From NCBI GenBank assembly GCA_964589765.1, contig CAZPUM010000022.1, forward strand, positions 1 to 20,949: a DNA stretch of 20,949 nucleotides, in the 5' to 3' direction. The stretch's first letter is position 1. Each line of letters begins with the position of its first letter. Position numbers and translations under genes: made by a program. A model generated the notes under the pieces. It had not been told where the DNA came from. It saw only the letters and a program-made list of their open reading frames with translations, and ran no database searches. The stretch is from UBA525 sp964589765. GTDB lineage: Archaea; Nanobdellota; Nanobdellia; Woesearchaeales; UBA525. This document shows positions 19,877 to 20,949 of this stretch, piece by piece.

Positions 19877-20369
19877 TGTCCAAAAAATGATTGGAGATAT
19901 AGAGAGTACCGACCAGTTCAAGAAATGGGTTGGAGCACATCCTGAACATTATCTTGTTCACCTTTTCTGTATAGTAAAAGAGAACATCGTGCAAACAGAA
20001 CTGGGGTATTATTCAAAGAACGTTGACAAAATAACTGTGTTTGAATCTGAATCGGGTGTTATGCGACCTCCTGAAGAGGTTTTCAAAGAGGGGGGTGAGT
20101 TGACAAAACTTGACGTTGACAAAGTAAAAACAGGCCTTGAAGAAGCAAGGGCTATTGCTGAAAGGTATCGCTCGGAAAAGTATCCTGACCATCCACTGCA
20201 ACAACAGATAATAATTCTTCAGCAAGCTGAACAGCCAGTCTGGAATATTACTCTTGTGTTAATGACTTTAAACATGTTAAATTTGAAAATCTCTGCAGAA
20301 ACAGGTGAAATTTTACACGAGGAAATGAGAAACATATTGGATTTGAGAGCTAACACTGGCAAAGATTGA
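19869..20369 (+). CDS. PepSY-like protein of unknown role, 166 residues
   Basis: The N-terminal half (KKWVGAHPEHYLVHLFCIV, then VQTELGYYSKNVDKITVF) looks alpha/beta. The C-terminal half has the shape of archaeal PepSY-like domains: an alpha helix (VKTGLEEARAIAERYRSEKY), a Pro break, a strand, then PVWNITLVLMTLNMLNLKI and SAETGEILHEE. The WNIT and AETGE words are typical of that fold. There is no signal peptide. It overlaps the metallophosphoesterase by 8 bases and the next frame by 4. The family is assigned from the pattern only. Confidence 0.65.
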   Translation: MTDVQKMIGDIESTDQFKKWVGAHPEHYLVHLFCIVKENIVQTELGYYSKNVDKITVFESESGVMRPPEEVFKEGGELTKLDVDKVKTGLEEARAIAERYRSEKYPDHPLQQQIIILQQAEQPVWNITLVLMTLNMLNLKISAETGEILHEEMRNILDLRANTGKD

Positions 20370-20551
20370 ATTGTTTTCAGTGGTTGGATTATACAGTTTC
20401 AGATGGTTATGATGGGTTGTTGATATCAGGGCACAACCTTATTTTTAAACAAAGGATACCGGGTAATGATTGGATGGCAGAGATAAGTTACAAAGACAAG
20501 ATGCAAAGCAAAAAATTGAGCTCATTCTTTGGAGCGGAAGACGAAGAGTAA
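20366..20551 (+). CDS. Small protein, 61 residues, TTG start
   Basis: The frame opens with TTG at 20366, which overlaps the TGA of the preceding gene (TTGA), so coupled translation is plausible. There is no ATG before residue 40. The peptide begins with NCFQWLDYTVSDG, has a beta-like stretch (GLLISGHNLIFKQRIPG) and ends acidic (GAEDEE). No family was recognised. It fits operon packing, but the rare start and short length keep confidence moderate. Confidence 0.5.
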   Translation: MNCFQWLDYTVSDGYDGLLISGHNLIFKQRIPGNDWMAEISYKDKMQSKKLSSFFGAEDEE

Positions 20552-20571
20552 GTTGGAATCTGGTGGTAGTG

Positions 20572-20949
20572 ATGATAATAGGTGTAGTTGGCACTCCAGG
20601 TGCAGGGAAAGACCTTCTTGCTCAGTACCTTTCGCTGTACGGTTGGTCCAGTATAAGTCTTTCAGACCTTATTAGAGAAAGACTGGGTGACGCCCCTGAT
20701 AAGAATCTAGCGGATTTCGCTAATAACCTTAGAATAGAACACGGTCCTGATTACCTTGCCCGAGTAGCTCTACAGAGAGCAAAACAGTATAGGCGCGCGG
20801 TAATAACGAGCATCAGAAACATTAGTGAAGCCGAGACAATTAAAGGAGAAACAAACGCGATTCTTGTCTCGATTGATGCAGACCCTAAGATAAGGTACCA
20901 GAGAGTTCTGGACAGAGCCCGGGAAACGGGAAGGTCTGCTTCTGCGCCC
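20572..20949 (+). CDS. P-loop nucleotide kinase-like protein, UPF0200/dephospho-CoA kinase-like (3' truncated by window)
   Basis: The ATG at 20572 follows GGTGGT, and the frame stays open to the last base, giving 126 residues. MIIGVVGTPGAGKD opens with a P-loop (GxPGAGKD, 7-14), the form seen in NMP-kinase-like and UPF0200 proteins. SLSDLIRERLG (31-41) and FANNLRIEHGPDYLARVAL match the lid and helix of UPF0200. VITSIRNISEAETIK and LVSIDADPKIRYQRVLDR follow as later strands. The most likely role is phosphoryl transfer to a nucleotide or CoA precursor; the substrate is unknown. It is the last visible gene of the operon. Confidence 0.75.
   Translation, partial: MIIGVVGTPGAGKDLLAQYLSLYGWSSISLSDLIRERLGDAPDKNLADFANNLRIEHGPDYLARVALQRAKQYRRAVITSIRNISEAETIKGETNAILVSIDADPKIRYQRVLDRARETGRSASAP

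Noticed and set aside
1..20949. CRISPR arrays, insertion sequences, tRNA or rRNA genes
   Set aside because: No regularly spaced repeats with unique spacers, no transposase or terminal inverted repeats, and no intact T-loop or rRNA motifs were seen.

Overview
The window is archaeal chromosomal DNA. The markers are an aIF2-gamma gene, an FtsZ2-type tubulin, an Orc1/Cdc6 initiator, an archaeal-type ATP-dependent DNA ligase, class III (QxSxE) pilin signal peptides and an ArvA/ArvC-type vesicle-GTPase pair. No rRNA, tRNA, CRISPR array or transposase is visible. Genes are compact and often overlap by 4 bases. Most transcription units have a TATA box centred about 26-29 bases before the start codon, so most mRNAs are probably leaderless. 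The exact lineage cannot be fixed from one window; a DPANN or deep euryarchaeal organism fits best.

Layout. Bases 1-396 are the 3' end of a gene with a caspase-like (clan CD) His-Gly/Cys pattern. From 627 to 7287 everything large is on the minus strand: aIF2-gamma, a 517-base non-coding region holding a strongly structured RNA candidate, ftsZ2 with a long leader, a winged-helix regulator with a palindrome at its promoter, and an operon of arginase-fold protein, DNA ligase and a small membrane protein. At 7.3 kb the orientation flips. The plus-strand block 7358-9674 holds an unknown small protein, an isochorismatase-like hydrolase, Orc1/Cdc6 and another unknown protein. The first and last of these share nearly identical promoters. 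Immediately after this block (9675-9926) are several copies of CCAGTGG/CCACTGG, the core of archaeal origin recognition boxes, plus two tiny coupled genes. This is the best candidate for a replication origin.

From 10.0 to 14.0 kb are an acidic small protein, a small unknown gene altered by a 20-base tandem duplication, a TatD nuclease, and a ChlI/MoxR-type AAA+ ATPase paired with a VWA protein. Divergent from these (14079-18295) is a three-gene operon of class III-signal pilins. The last is a giant minor-pilin/adhesin of about 1,100 residues, interrupted by a 10-N assembly gap. From 18362 to the end is one tight operon: Era-like GTPase (ArvA/OapA-like), Zn-ribbon protein (ArvC/OapC-like), metallophosphoesterase, a PepSY-like protein, a tiny protein and a truncated UPF0200/NMP-kinase-like P-loop protein.

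Most promising for new biology: the ORB-like cluster beside orc1/cdc6, the twin promoters flanking that gene, the structured RNA downstream of ftsZ2, the pilin-adhesin operon, and the caspase-like fragment at the left edge.
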